Assembly: GCA_021793115.1 (NCBI GenBank) | Contig: JAJYTJ010000026.1 | Location: 1-32,075 of the forward strand | Source of the DNA: Actinomycetes bacterium | Lineage (GTDB): Bacteria; Actinomycetota; Actinomycetes; Actinomycetales; Cellulomonadaceae | DNA length: 32,075 nucleotides | Direction: 5' to 3' | Shown here: piece after piece, positions 24,494 to 32,075 of the stretch | Layout of the letters: every line of letters starts with the position of its first letter | How positions within the stretch are numbered: the stretch's first letter is position 1 | The notes under the pieces: model-generated | Database searches by the model: none | What the model saw: the letters and a program-made list of their open reading frames with translations, nothing else | Told to the model about the DNA's origin: nothing | Translations under genes and position numbers: made by a program

Positions 24494-25618
24494 CTACCGC
24501 GCGTCGGCCGAGCGCGGCGGGGCCGTCGACTCGCGCACCCGCAGCGACGGGCTGATGACCACCCGGTGCGTCGGTCGGCCCGGGTCGGCGAAGCGCGCCA
24601 CGAGCAGGTCCACCGCTGCGCGCCCGATCGACCGCCGCGGGGGGTGCACCGCCGTGAGCGGCGGGCTGAACAGGCCGGCCACCTCGTCGTCGTACGCCAC
24701 CACCGACAGGTCGCCCGGCACGGCCAGGTGTCGTTCCTCGCAGCGCTGCACCAGCGCCATCGCCTCGGCGTCGGCGTGCACCAGCAGCGCCGTGGTCCCG
24801 GTGGACAGGCACCGGTCCAGCGCCGCGTCGAGCGCGGAGTCCCACTCGGGCGAGTGCAGGCCCGGCAAGAGCACCTCGGCGGTGTCCTCGGGCCGGACGC
24901 CGGCCTCGACCACCGCGTCGCGCCAGCCCCGCAGCACGTGCCGGGACGTCGGGCTGTTCTTGCTCAGCACCGCGCCGACCTTCCGGTGCCCCAGCGACAG
25001 GAGGTGGCGCACACCCATCGCGGCACCGAGGGCGTGGTCGGAGACCACGGACTCGAGAACGGCGTGGTGCGGCCCGACGGTCGCCGTGCGCTCGACCAGC
25101 ACGGTCGGGACGCCGGTCGCGGCCAGCCACTCGAGCGTCGCGTCCATCGTCGGCGCGTCCAGGCGGGGTGCGATGAGCAGGCCGTCCGCCCCGAGGCCGT
25201 CGACGAGCCGCTCGAGCTGCGGCCGGTCGTCCTCGCTCTCGTACGACGAGCCGCGCAGCACCACCTTGTGCCCATAGTCGCGCCCGGCCTCCTCCGCCCC
25301 GCGGACGACGCCGGGCCAGTAGTAGTCGAGCGACGGCACGAGCATCCCCAGCGTGCGGGGCCCGGCGCCGACCGCGCGGGTGGGGAACGCGCCCTCCTCG
25401 CCGCTCTCCTCGGGGAGGATGAGCGTCACGCCGCCGTGCACGCGGCGCACCAGGCCCTCGGCGGCGAGCTGGGCGATGTCGCGGCGGATGGTCACCGCGG
25501 CCACACCGAGCTGCTCCGTGAGGTCCGACACGCGCACCGTGCCCTGGCGCTGCAGCTCGTCGAGGAGCTGCGCCCGGCGCTCCACCTGCAGCGGTCCGCG
25601 CCCGTCAGACGCACTCAT
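24494..25618 (-). CDS. Transcriptional regulator: DeoR-type helix-turn-helix with LacI-type sugar sensor
   Basis: The product has 374 residues. The N-terminus is a DeoR-type winged helix (RRAQLLDELQRQGTVRVSDL, then TEQLGVAAVTIRRDIAQLAA and EGLVRRVHGGV). The rest is a LacI/GalR periplasmic-binding-like domain: LGMLVPSLDYYWPGVVRGAE near residue 90, GADGLLIAPR, GVPTVLVERT, SDHALGAAMGVRHLLSLGHR, and the C-terminal PGDLSVVAYDDEVAGLFSPP and SLRVREST motifs. It should sense a sugar and repress the neighbouring genes. The ATG at 25616-25618 overlaps the stop of the heparinase-like gene (ATGA), so both are one operon transcribed from the divergent promoter region. Its end is 37 bp from attR, so it is the first gene of the core chromosome after the island. 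Confidence 0.88.
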   Translation of the reverse strand: MSASDGRGPLQVERRAQLLDELQRQGTVRVSDLTEQLGVAAVTIRRDIAQLAAEGLVRRVHGGVTLILPEESGEEGAFPTRAVGAGPRTLGMLVPSLDYYWPGVVRGAEEAGRDYGHKVVLRGSSYESEDDRPQLERLVDGLGADGLLIAPRLDAPTMDATLEWLAATGVPTVLVERTATVGPHHAVLESVVSDHALGAAMGVRHLLSLGHRKVGAVLSKNSPTSRHVLRGWRDAVVEAGVRPEDTAEVLLPGLHSPEWDSALDAALDRCLSTGTTALLVHADAEAMALVQRCEERHLAVPGDLSVVAYDDEVAGLFSPPLTAVHPPRRSIGRAAVDLLVARFADPGRPTHRVVISPSLRVRESTAPPRSADAR

Positions 25619-27525
25619 CGCCGTTCCTCCACCGTCAGGTGGAGCGTGCCCGACGCGCCCAGCCCGGACACGTCCAGCACCAGGAGGGTCAGGTGGTCGC
25701 CCCACACGTCCGCGAGCATAGGGTCGTCCAGCGCGCGCCGCGTGGCGACGCACGGGACTGCGGGTTCCCAGGTCAGCAGGGCTGTGCCGGCTCCTTCGAG
25801 CGCGTCCACCTCGGCGCGTCCGCGCGCCGCGCGCACCTCGCCGGCGAGCAGCAGGTGCACGGTCGTCGGCCCGTCGCCGTCGCCCTCGCCCACCATCTGC
25901 CACTCGTCCGTCACCGTCACCCGGCCGGACGCCCGGTCCAGCCGCGCGGTGCGCCACCAGTGCGCCAGGTCCTCGCGGGGGTAGGCGCCCGCCAGGTCCA
26001 GCCGCAGCGTCGCGCCGTCCTCGCCGAGCACCGCCGTGACGCCGCGCGCCGCGAACGCCGCGCCGGGCGCCTGGGGCGTGCCGCGGACCTGCGGCACGTT
26101 GTGCCACTCGCTCTGCATGGTCCAGATCGAGTACCGCTCGGGGCCGAAGGTCTGCGCCGTGTACGTGGGACGCCCCGCGTCGACGAGCACCGGCACGCCG
26201 CCGAGGGCCACGATCACTTCGCCGACGTCGTCGTGGTTGTGGTGCTCGCCGTTGTGGCCCCCCTTGGCCGCCAGCGCGAGGCCGGCAGCCGACCCGGCGT
26301 GGCGACGCGCCACGAGCACCTGGGTCGAGGCGAACCACGTCCCGGCCGGCAGCGGCGGCGCCGCCGGTGCAGCGCGGCGCCACTCGTCGTCGACCAGCGC
26401 CCGCAGGAGCCGGCCCAGGCCGGCCTGCTCGTCGGCCACCGGGGCGCCGGGAACCCGGTGCGACGCGGCGTGCGCCTGCGCCTGGCGGTCCCCCGCGGCC
26501 CTGGCCGCGCGGTGCAGCGCGTGCCACGGCTGGCCCGCCGGTGGGCGCGCCCACCCGTCGGCGATGTTGACGTACCACCCGTCGGACAGGTGCATCCGGT
26601 GGGGGAAGGCGACGACCTCGCGCAGCGCCGGGACCTCGGCCGCCACCAGCGCCCCCGCGGTCGCGTGGCGCAGCAGGTCGAGCGCCTCCAGCGCGCGGCA
26701 CGCGCCGTTCCACCAGTAGGAGTAGCCCTCGTCGATCGCCCCGTCGGCGGGCAGGGACGCGACGTAGCGGTCGACGCCGTCGACGACGAGGTCGACGAGC
26801 TGCGCGCGCCGGTCCGGGTCGGTCTCGAGCACCAGCGCGGCCACGAGCACGTTCCCGTGGATCCACGGGCTCCAGTTGTGCACGTCGCCGTCGAGGCCGA
26901 GCCAGTGCCAGTCGCGCCGTTGGAGGAACGGCGTGAGCACCCGGGTGTCCGCCTCGTGCCGGACCCTGGCGCGCAGGCCCGGGTAGCGCCCGTCGAGCTG
27001 CACCCCCAGCACGTGGTCGACCCACGCGAGCTGCCCCACCACCTCACCGGCCCCCAGGTCGACGAACGGGTCGGTGACGGTGGGGACCACCGAGCCGTGG
27101 GCGACGAAGGTGTCGTCGTGCGCCGGCCAGCACCACGTGCTCTGCTCGCAGAGCAACGTCACGCCGTCGGCCACCTCGTCGAGCCACGCGTCGTCGAGCG
27201 TGACCGCGGCCATGACGACCGCCCGGCTCAGCCGGTGCTGGCGCGCGAACACCGCCTGCTCGTACGTGTCACGGTCACCGTCGCGCCAGCGGCGCGAGTG
27301 GTCGTGCTGGAGCGGCTGCGGCCACGGCGCGCCGAGATCGACCCCGGCCCGCGCCGCCAGGCTCGCCAGCGTGGCCGGGTCGAGCGCCGACCACGTGGCG
27401 CGGTCCGCCGCGGGCGGGACGGGCAGGCTGTGGGGGGGCGCGACGAGCAGCTGCCGCAGGGACGCGGCGCCGGGGCCGCGCCAGAGCGCGGCGAGCGGTC
27501 CGGCGAAGCGCGCGGAGGTCGGCAT
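25615..27525 (-). CDS. Heparinase II/III-like polysaccharide lyase family protein
   Basis: The product has 636 residues, predicted cytoplasmic: no signal peptide is visible. The N-terminal half is an alpha/alpha-toroid type region rich in Trp and Tyr (NWSPWIHGNVLVAALVLETD, IDEGYSYWWNGACRALEALD). The C-terminal beta-rich half carries the heparinase II/III signature area: KGGHNGEHHNHDDVGEVIVA, then GGVPVLVDAGRPTYTAQTF and MQSEWHNVPQVRG. These enzymes cleave uronic-acid-containing polysaccharides or their oligomers by beta-elimination. The start is an ATG at 27523-27525 preceded by GAGGAG. It is cotranscribed with the regulator and divergent from DUF2264. Lack of a secretion signal suggests it acts on imported oligosaccharides. 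The substrate cannot be read from sequence. Confidence 0.85.
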   Translation of the reverse strand: MPTSARFAGPLAALWRGPGAASLRQLLVAPPHSLPVPPAADRATWSALDPATLASLAARAGVDLGAPWPQPLQHDHSRRWRDGDRDTYEQAVFARQHRLSRAVVMAAVTLDDAWLDEVADGVTLLCEQSTWCWPAHDDTFVAHGSVVPTVTDPFVDLGAGEVVGQLAWVDHVLGVQLDGRYPGLRARVRHEADTRVLTPFLQRRDWHWLGLDGDVHNWSPWIHGNVLVAALVLETDPDRRAQLVDLVVDGVDRYVASLPADGAIDEGYSYWWNGACRALEALDLLRHATAGALVAAEVPALREVVAFPHRMHLSDGWYVNIADGWARPPAGQPWHALHRAARAAGDRQAQAHAASHRVPGAPVADEQAGLGRLLRALVDDEWRRAAPAAPPLPAGTWFASTQVLVARRHAGSAAGLALAAKGGHNGEHHNHDDVGEVIVALGGVPVLVDAGRPTYTAQTFGPERYSIWTMQSEWHNVPQVRGTPQAPGAAFAARGVTAVLGEDGATLRLDLAGAYPREDLAHWWRTARLDRASGRVTVTDEWQMVGEGDGDGPTTVHLLLAGEVRAARGRAEVDALEGAGTALLTWEPAVPCVATRRALDDPMLADVWGDHLTLLVLDVSGLGASGTLHLTVEERR

Positions 27526-27560
27526 GTCTCCTCATCCAGATCGGCTGCGTTGCGATCGTT

Positions 27561-27616
27561 TGTGATCATATCAGGTCGATCACGGAGTTGACATGATCAC
27601 GTGTGGTCGGTTTACT
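27561..27616. promoter_or_regulatory. Divergent promoters with three operator-like GATCAC sites
   Basis: Plus strand: TTGACA (27588-27593), 17 bp, TTTACT (27611-27616). Minus strand: TATGAT (plus 27565-27570) with TGTCAA 17 bp upstream. GTGATCA at 27562-27568 and TGATCAC at 27594-27600 are exact inverted copies 32 bp apart; a third site, GATCAC, is at 27578-27583. The sites cover the minus -10 and abut the plus -35, suiting repression of both directions by the DeoR/LacI-type regulator. Confidence 0.7.
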
Positions 27617-27695
27617 TCGACACGGTTCAGGTCTGGCGCGAACCAACGAGCGCATCGTCGCGTACCCGCCGGGCGGCTTCAACGAAGAAGGACAC

Positions 27696-29681
27696 GTGAC
27701 CGAGCGCACAGCCGTAGCCCGCGAGGAGTCCGTGCCGCCGGCACGCGGCGACTGGTCGCGGGCCGAGTGGGCCGCCTTCGCCGACCGGCTGCTCGCGGCC
27801 GCACGCCCCTATGCCTCACCGCGCCACGGCCGCATCACGCTGCCGGGCGCCGAGGGCGGCTACGGCCACGCGGTCGACGGCCTCGAGGGCTTCTGCCGCA
27901 CGTTCCTCCTGGCGGGCTTCCGTATCGCGGGCGAGCGCGGCCGGGGGATGGACGAGCTGGCCGACTTCTACGCACGGGGCATCGCCGCCGGCGTCGACCC
28001 CGACTCGCCCGACGAGGAGCGCTGGGGCCGCACCACCGAGCACGGCCAGGCCAAGGTCGAGGCCGCCTCGACCGCGCTCATCCTCGACATGACGCGGCCG
28101 TGGATCTGGGACCGCCTCTCGGACCGCACGCAGCAGCAGGTGGTCGAGTACCTCTCCCCCGTCGTCGGCGACCACGGCTACCCCAAGACGAACTGGCTGT
28201 GGTTCCGGGTCGTCGTCGAGACCTTCCTGCGCTCGGTCGGCGGGCCGTGGTCGGCCGACGACGTCGCCGCCGACCTGGCGCTGCACGATGACCTCTACCG
28301 CGGGGACGGCTGGTACTCCGACGGGTACGAGCGCAGCTACGACCACTACGTCGGCTGGGCGATGCACCTGTACCCGGTGCTGTGGTCGCGCATGGCCGGC
28401 GCCGCCGACCTGGCGCAGGGGCGCACCGCCACCGACGTCGCCCGGCTCGACCGGTTCCTCCGCGACGCCGTCCGCCTCGTCGGCGGTGACGGTTCACCGA
28501 TGGTCCAGGGCCGCAGCCTCGTCTACCGGTTCGCCGCCGCCGCCCCCTTCTGGGTGGGCGCGATCGCGGGGGTCCCGTCCACGCCCCTCGGCCAGCTGCG
28601 GCACGCGGCCGACCGCGTGGTGCGCCACTTCGCCGACCACGGCGCGCCCGACGAGCGCGGCCTGCTCACCATGGGCTGGCACCACGAGTGGCGGCAGCTG
28701 GCGCAGTCGTACTCGGGGCCGAGCTCGCCGTACTGGGCCGCCAAGGGCCTGCTCGGCCTTGCGCTGCCGGCCGACCACCCGGTGTGGTCGGCGCCCTCCG
28801 AGCCCCTGCCGGCGGAGCGCCGGGACTCGCTCGTCGCGGTCGCCCCGGCCGGCTGGGTGGTGTCCGCGACCGCGGAGGACGGCATCGTCCGCATCGCCAA
28901 CCACGGCACCGACCACGCCCGCGCGGGCTCGACGGTCGGGGACTCGCCCGCGTACGCGCGGATCGGCTACTCGACGGCGACGGCGCCGCTGCTCGATGAG
29001 GAGGCGTGGCTCGCGCCGCTCGAGCAGTCCGCCGCCCTGGTGGACGCCGCTGGCCGCCCGACCCACCGGGCCGCGATGAGCCTCCTCGAGGCCCGCGTGG
29101 CCGACGGCGTGGCGGTCGCCGGCTCGCGGGCCCGGGCCCACTGGCTCGACGCCGCGCCGACGACGACGCACCACGGCTCGGGGCGGGACGGCGTCGCCGT
29201 CCCGGCGGGGCTGCTCACGGTGTTCTCGCTGCTCCGCGGCCCCTGGGAGGCGCGCCTCGTGCGGGTCGACGCGCTCGCCGACGGCGTCGACGCGGGTGCG
29301 CTGACGCTCCGGATCGGCGGCTGGCCGCTCGTCGGGCCCGGGGCGTCCGTGCTACCGGAGGGCGACGGCGTCGTCTCCGACGGGACAACCTCGACCCTCC
29401 GGGCGCTCGTCGGCGCGGGCCGGCCCGCCGTCACCAGCCGTCAGGGCGCCAGCCCGCTGGGTGACCCTGCACACGTGCCTACGCTCACCTTCCCGGTCCG
29501 GGTCGGCGCGTGGGTCGCGGCGCTCGTCGGCCTGTCCGGCGCGGTGCCGACGCACGAGGAGAGAACAAGCCGTGCCGAGCTGCTCGAGCGGGACGGCGGT
29601 CTTGACGCGGTGGTGACCTGGCCGGACGGCGTCCGCACCAGCACCCACCTCTCCGTGGAGGCACCCGGGAACGCCGCCTAG
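27696..29681 (+). CDS. DUF2264 domain-containing protein, probable carbohydrate-active enzyme
   Basis: The product has 661 residues. It begins MTERTAVAREESVPPARGDW; the DUF2264 pattern follows: WSRAEWAAFADRLLAAARPY, GFCRTFLLAGFRIAG, LWFRVVVETFLRSVGG, DGWYSDGYERSYDHYVGWAM, and GRSLVYRFAAAAPFW. The residues suggest an alpha/alpha-toroid fold like unsaturated glucuronyl hydrolases and related lyases; DUF2264 itself has no firmly assigned reaction. No signal peptide is visible. I chose the GTG at 27696 because AAGGA lies just upstream; the track-length upstream extension from 27603 would begin inside the promoter. It is divergent from the heparinase-like gene and followed by the sugar ABC transporter, suggesting shared work on imported uronic-acid oligosaccharides. 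Confidence 0.85.
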   Translation: MTERTAVAREESVPPARGDWSRAEWAAFADRLLAAARPYASPRHGRITLPGAEGGYGHAVDGLEGFCRTFLLAGFRIAGERGRGMDELADFYARGIAAGVDPDSPDEERWGRTTEHGQAKVEAASTALILDMTRPWIWDRLSDRTQQQVVEYLSPVVGDHGYPKTNWLWFRVVVETFLRSVGGPWSADDVAADLALHDDLYRGDGWYSDGYERSYDHYVGWAMHLYPVLWSRMAGAADLAQGRTATDVARLDRFLRDAVRLVGGDGSPMVQGRSLVYRFAAAAPFWVGAIAGVPSTPLGQLRHAADRVVRHFADHGAPDERGLLTMGWHHEWRQLAQSYSGPSSPYWAAKGLLGLALPADHPVWSAPSEPLPAERRDSLVAVAPAGWVVSATAEDGIVRIANHGTDHARAGSTVGDSPAYARIGYSTATAPLLDEEAWLAPLEQSAALVDAAGRPTHRAAMSLLEARVADGVAVAGSRARAHWLDAAPTTTHHGSGRDGVAVPAGLLTVFSLLRGPWEARLVRVDALADGVDAGALTLRIGGWPLVGPGASVLPEGDGVVSDGTTSTLRALVGAGRPAVTSRQGASPLGDPAHVPTLTFPVRVGAWVAALVGLSGAVPTHEERTSRAELLERDGGLDAVVTWPDGVRTSTHLSVEAPGNAA

Positions 29682-29690
29682 GCGTCCCGG
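29667..29690 (+). terminator. Hairpin over the DUF2264 stop codon
   Basis: CGGG-A-ACGCC (29667-29676) pairs with GGCGT-CCCG (29682-29690) around the loop GCCTA: a 9-bp stem with one bulged A. No U-tract follows. It could end or weaken transcription before the binding-protein gene. Confidence 0.45.
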
Positions 29691-29738
29691 TTCCGTAGCA
29701 CAGGCCCAACGACGGGCCCTCATTGCGAAGGAGCAAGG

Positions 29739-31106
29739 ATGAAGCGCTCGATCCCCGCCGCGGCTGCCCTGGCCGCCGTGGCCTCGCTCGCGCTCGCCGC
29801 GTGCAGCGGCGGCACCGGTGGCGGCACCGCGGCGTCGCAGCCCCCGGCCGCCAGCGCCGGCGCGACGACCGCCGCCGACAGCCTCTGCGGCACTGGCAAC
29901 GTCACGCTGACGGTCTCGGGCTGGAGCCTGTCGACCACGCCGGAGTTCAAGAAGCTGGCCGACGCGTTCCACGCGAAGTGCTCGAACGTGACCGTGCAGG
30001 TCAAGGAGTACGACGCGTCCAACTACAGCACGCTGATCACGGCCGACCTCGCCGCGAACGCGGGCCCGGACATCATCACGCAGAAGGAGGTCAAGTACGT
30101 CACGACCTTCGTCTCCGGCAACCAGCTGCTGGACGTCAGCGACCTGACCTCGCAGCTCGACCCGCAGCTGTCGGGCCTCAAGTCGTACCAGGTGGACGGC
30201 AAGCAGTACGCGATCCCCTACCGGCAGGACTCGTGGGTCCTCTTCTACAACAAGGACCTCTTCGACAAGGCGAAGGTCGCGTACCCGGACGGCACCTGGA
30301 CGTGGGACGACTACGTCAAGGCCGCCAAGTCGCTGGCCACGGCGCTGCAGGCCGGCGGGAACTCGTCGGTCTTCGGCACCTACGAGCACTCGTGGCAGTC
30401 CACGCTCCAGGGCTTCGCGAACGCGCAGGCCCCGAACGGCGGCATCCTCACGGGCGACTACTCGTACATGAAGCCCTACTACCAGCGGGCGCTCGACCTG
30501 CAGAACAGCAAGGCGCAGATCGACTTCGGCTCGATCTCGACCAACAAGCTGACCTACCAGGGCCAGTTCGGCAAGCAGAAGGCGGCGATGATGCCGATGG
30601 GGTCGTGGTACGTCGCGACGCTCATCGCGCAGCAGGCCTCCGGCGACGCCGACAAGTTCAACTGGGGCTTCGCGCCGATCCCGCAGTACGACTCGTCGAC
30701 CACGGGCACGAGCAAGACGCCCGTGACGTTCGGTGACCCCACCGGCTTCGGCATCAACGCCGCGATCGACAAGTCGAAGGTCGCCGCCGCCAAGGGCTTC
30801 CTCGTCTTCGCTGCCAGCGCCGACGCCGCCAAGACCCTCGCCAGCATCGGCATCACGCCGGCGCTCACGACCGCCGACGTCGCCTCGACGTACTTCGCGA
30901 CGCCGGGCGCCCCGACCGACGCGCTCTCGAAGTTCGCCTGGACCACGCACAAGACGAACCCCGAGAACGTCACCGACCCGCGCACCGCGCAGGTCCAGTC
31001 GATCCTCAACGACGCGCACACGGCGATCATGTCCGGCTCGTCGTCCATCGACGCGGCGCTGGCGCAGGCCAAGCAGCGCGTGCACGACGAGGTCGGCATC
31101 GGCTGA
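29739..31106 (+). CDS. ABC transporter sugar-binding lipoprotein (family 1 extracellular solute-binding protein)
   Basis: The product has 455 residues. It has a lipoprotein signal peptide, MKRSIPAAAALAAVASLALA, ending in the lipobox LAAC, followed by a Gly/Ala/Thr-rich linker. The mature part has the family 1 solute-binding pattern: NVTLTVSGWSLSTTPEFKKL, the DLAANAGPDIIT segment, YAIPYRQDSWVLFYNKDLFD, and TWDDYVKAAKSL. It is anchored outside the membrane and delivers a sugar or oligosaccharide to the permeases downstream. The start is an ATG with AAGGAG (29728-29733) 5 nt upstream. The strong hairpin after the stop suggests it is expressed above the permeases. The ligand is inferred to be an oligosaccharide from its neighbours. 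Confidence 0.93.
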   Translation: MKRSIPAAAALAAVASLALAACSGGTGGGTAASQPPAASAGATTAADSLCGTGNVTLTVSGWSLSTTPEFKKLADAFHAKCSNVTVQVKEYDASNYSTLITADLAANAGPDIITQKEVKYVTTFVSGNQLLDVSDLTSQLDPQLSGLKSYQVDGKQYAIPYRQDSWVLFYNKDLFDKAKVAYPDGTWTWDDYVKAAKSLATALQAGGNSSVFGTYEHSWQSTLQGFANAQAPNGGILTGDYSYMKPYYQRALDLQNSKAQIDFGSISTNKLTYQGQFGKQKAAMMPMGSWYVATLIAQQASGDADKFNWGFAPIPQYDSSTTGTSKTPVTFGDPTGFGINAAIDKSKVAAAKGFLVFAASADAAKTLASIGITPALTTADVASTYFATPGAPTDALSKFAWTTHKTNPENVTDPRTAQVQSILNDAHTAIMSGSSSIDAALAQAKQRVHDEVGIG

Positions 31107-31158
31107 CCTGCGCCTCACCCGTCAGCCCGACCCCCAGGCTGACACCGCAGGGACGGCT

Positions 31159-31193
31159 CGTCCTGGCCGGCGGCTCGCTCGCCGGCCAGGACG
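31159..31193 (+). terminator. Strong hairpin between binding-protein and permease genes, likely attenuator
   Basis: CGTCCTGGCCGGC (31159-31171) and GCCGGCCAGGACG (31181-31193) form a perfect 13-bp stem with a 9-nt loop. It lies 53 bp after the binding-protein stop and 46 bp before the permease ATG. Such intra-operon hairpins usually stabilise upstream mRNA and reduce read-through to permease genes. Confidence 0.7.
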
Positions 31194-31238
31194 GCCCCCG
31201 CCCACGCACCTGACCCGGACGAAGGAGTCCCACCCGCC

Positions 31239-32075
31239 ATGGCCAGCATCACGATCGACGGCGCCGGTCCCCGCACAGGGGCCACCGAGCCGCGCCGGCG
31301 CCGCCCAGGAGCCCGGCTCCGGCGCCGCAACACGCTCATCGGGTGGAGCTTCATCCTGCCGAACTTCGTCGGCTTCGCGCTGCTGACGCTCGTGCCGGTG
31401 CTCGCGCTCTTCTACATCTCGTTCACCAACTGGGACGTGTTCGGCAAGGCCAAGTGGCTCGGCCTGGCCAACTTCCGACGCCTGCTGCACGACGCGAGCT
31501 TCCACACCGCGCTGTGGAACACCGTCTACTACTCGGTGGTCCACATCCCGCTCACGCTGGTGATCTCGCTGGCGCTGGCGATGCTGCTCAACCGCAAGCT
31601 GCGGGGCGTGGCGTTCTTCCGCACCGCTGCGTTCTTCCCCTACATCACGTCCGTCGTCGCGATCACGACCGTGTGGAACCTGCTCTTCAGCCCCAAGTAC
31701 GGCCCCATCAACGACGTGCTGCGGTTCGTCGGGATCGACAACCCGCCCGGGTGGACCACGTCGACCACGTGGGCGATGCCCGCCGTCATCATCGTCGGCA
31801 CGTGGCGCGAGATGGGCTACTACATGATCCTGTTCCTCGCCGGCCTGCAGACGGTGCCGCGCGAGCTGTACGAGGCGGCGCGGATGGACGGCGCCAGCGC
31901 GTGGCAGCGGTTCCGGAACGTCACGCTGCCCTGCCTGCGGCCGACGACCTTCTTCGTCACGGTCATGCTGACGATCGGCTCGTTCAAGGTGTTCGACATC
32001 ATCCTGCTGATGACCAACGGCGGTCCCGGCCAGGCGACCCTCGTGCTCTCGCAGTTCATCTACAAGGCCGGCTTC
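31239..32075 (+). CDS. Sugar ABC transporter permease (MalF/UgpA-type), partial
   Basis: The first 279 residues are visible; the 3' end is beyond the window. It begins MASITIDGAGPRTGATEPRR with an Arg-rich cytoplasmic tail, then the first membrane helix LIGWSFILPNFVGFALLTLV, TNWDVFG, NTVYYSVVHIPLTLVISLAL, the FFRTAAFFPYITSVVAITTV helix, and the EAA loop EAARMDGASAWQRFRNVTLP, which docks the ATPase. GSFKVFDIILLMTNGGPGQA follows, typical of MalF/UgpA-type components. The start is an ATG with GAAGGAG about 11 nt upstream. It should form the import channel with a second permease (expected just downstream) and receive substrate from the lipoprotein at 29739-31106. Confidence 0.93.
   Translation, partial: MASITIDGAGPRTGATEPRRRRPGARLRRRNTLIGWSFILPNFVGFALLTLVPVLALFYISFTNWDVFGKAKWLGLANFRRLLHDASFHTALWNTVYYSVVHIPLTLVISLALAMLLNRKLRGVAFFRTAAFFPYITSVVAITTVWNLLFSPKYGPINDVLRFVGIDNPPGWTTSTTWAMPAVIIVGTWREMGYYMILFLAGLQTVPRELYEAARMDGASAWQRFRNVTLPCLRPTTFFVTVMLTIGSFKVFDIILLMTNGGPGQATLVLSQFIYKAGF

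Noticed and set aside
1..32075. CRISPR arrays, retron RNA or IS elements
   Set aside because: I saw no regularly spaced repeats, reverse transcriptase or transposase motifs on either strand.

Overview
The window is GC-rich throughout and uses GTG as well as ATG starts. The tig-clpP1-clpP2 order and the polysaccharide-type ABC transporter genes fit a high-GC actinomycete, perhaps a Cellulomonas relative (inference; no species marker is visible). Three blocks can be told apart: core chromosome on the left (1-3164), an integrated accessory island of about 21.2 kb (about 3165-24410), and core carbohydrate-utilisation genes on the right (24494-32075).

Left core, minus strand: the start of clpP2 (cut by the window edge), clpP1, tig (trigger factor) and a pyrimidine-dimer glycosylase-like gene. 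They are followed on the plus strand by an intact tRNA-Gly(TCC). The 3' part of that tRNA is repeated at 24411-24456. Together with a wrecked tyrosine integrase just inside the left end, this marks the ends of an integrated element that can probably no longer move by itself.

The island is a defence island. In order it holds: the integrase remnant (3342-3758); an unrecognised gene fragment; a type I Wadjet operon jetABCD (4506-11268) whose jetA carries an apparent one-base frameshift; an McrBC type IV restriction pair (11545-14825); a 1190-residue RecB-like nuclease/DEDD exonuclease/UPF1-type helicase fusion of the TM0106 family (15337-18909); an orphan Imm33/DUF2185-like immunity gene; two small hypotheticals; a hipBA toxin-antitoxin pair (20715-22279); and a soluble methyl-accepting chemotaxis protein (22650-23768, minus). 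The last 198 bp of hipA plus about 220 bp of downstream DNA recur at 23896-24320, so the chemoreceptor gene lies between two long direct repeats. This suggests accretion of, or recombination between, two related elements. Wadjet acts against plasmid DNA, McrBC against modified foreign DNA, hipBA as a growth-arrest or stabilisation module, and the TM0106 fusion is a good candidate for an uncharacterised nucleic-acid-targeting system.

The right core is a sugar or polysaccharide locus. A heparinase II/III-like gene and a regulator with a DeoR-type DNA-binding domain and a LacI-type sensor form one minus-strand operon. A DUF2264 gene, a lipoprotein sugar-binding protein and an ABC permease (cut by the window end) run the other way. 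The divergent intergenic region carries overlapping promoters in both directions and three GATCAC-type sites that look like operators. A strong hairpin lies between the binding-protein and permease genes.
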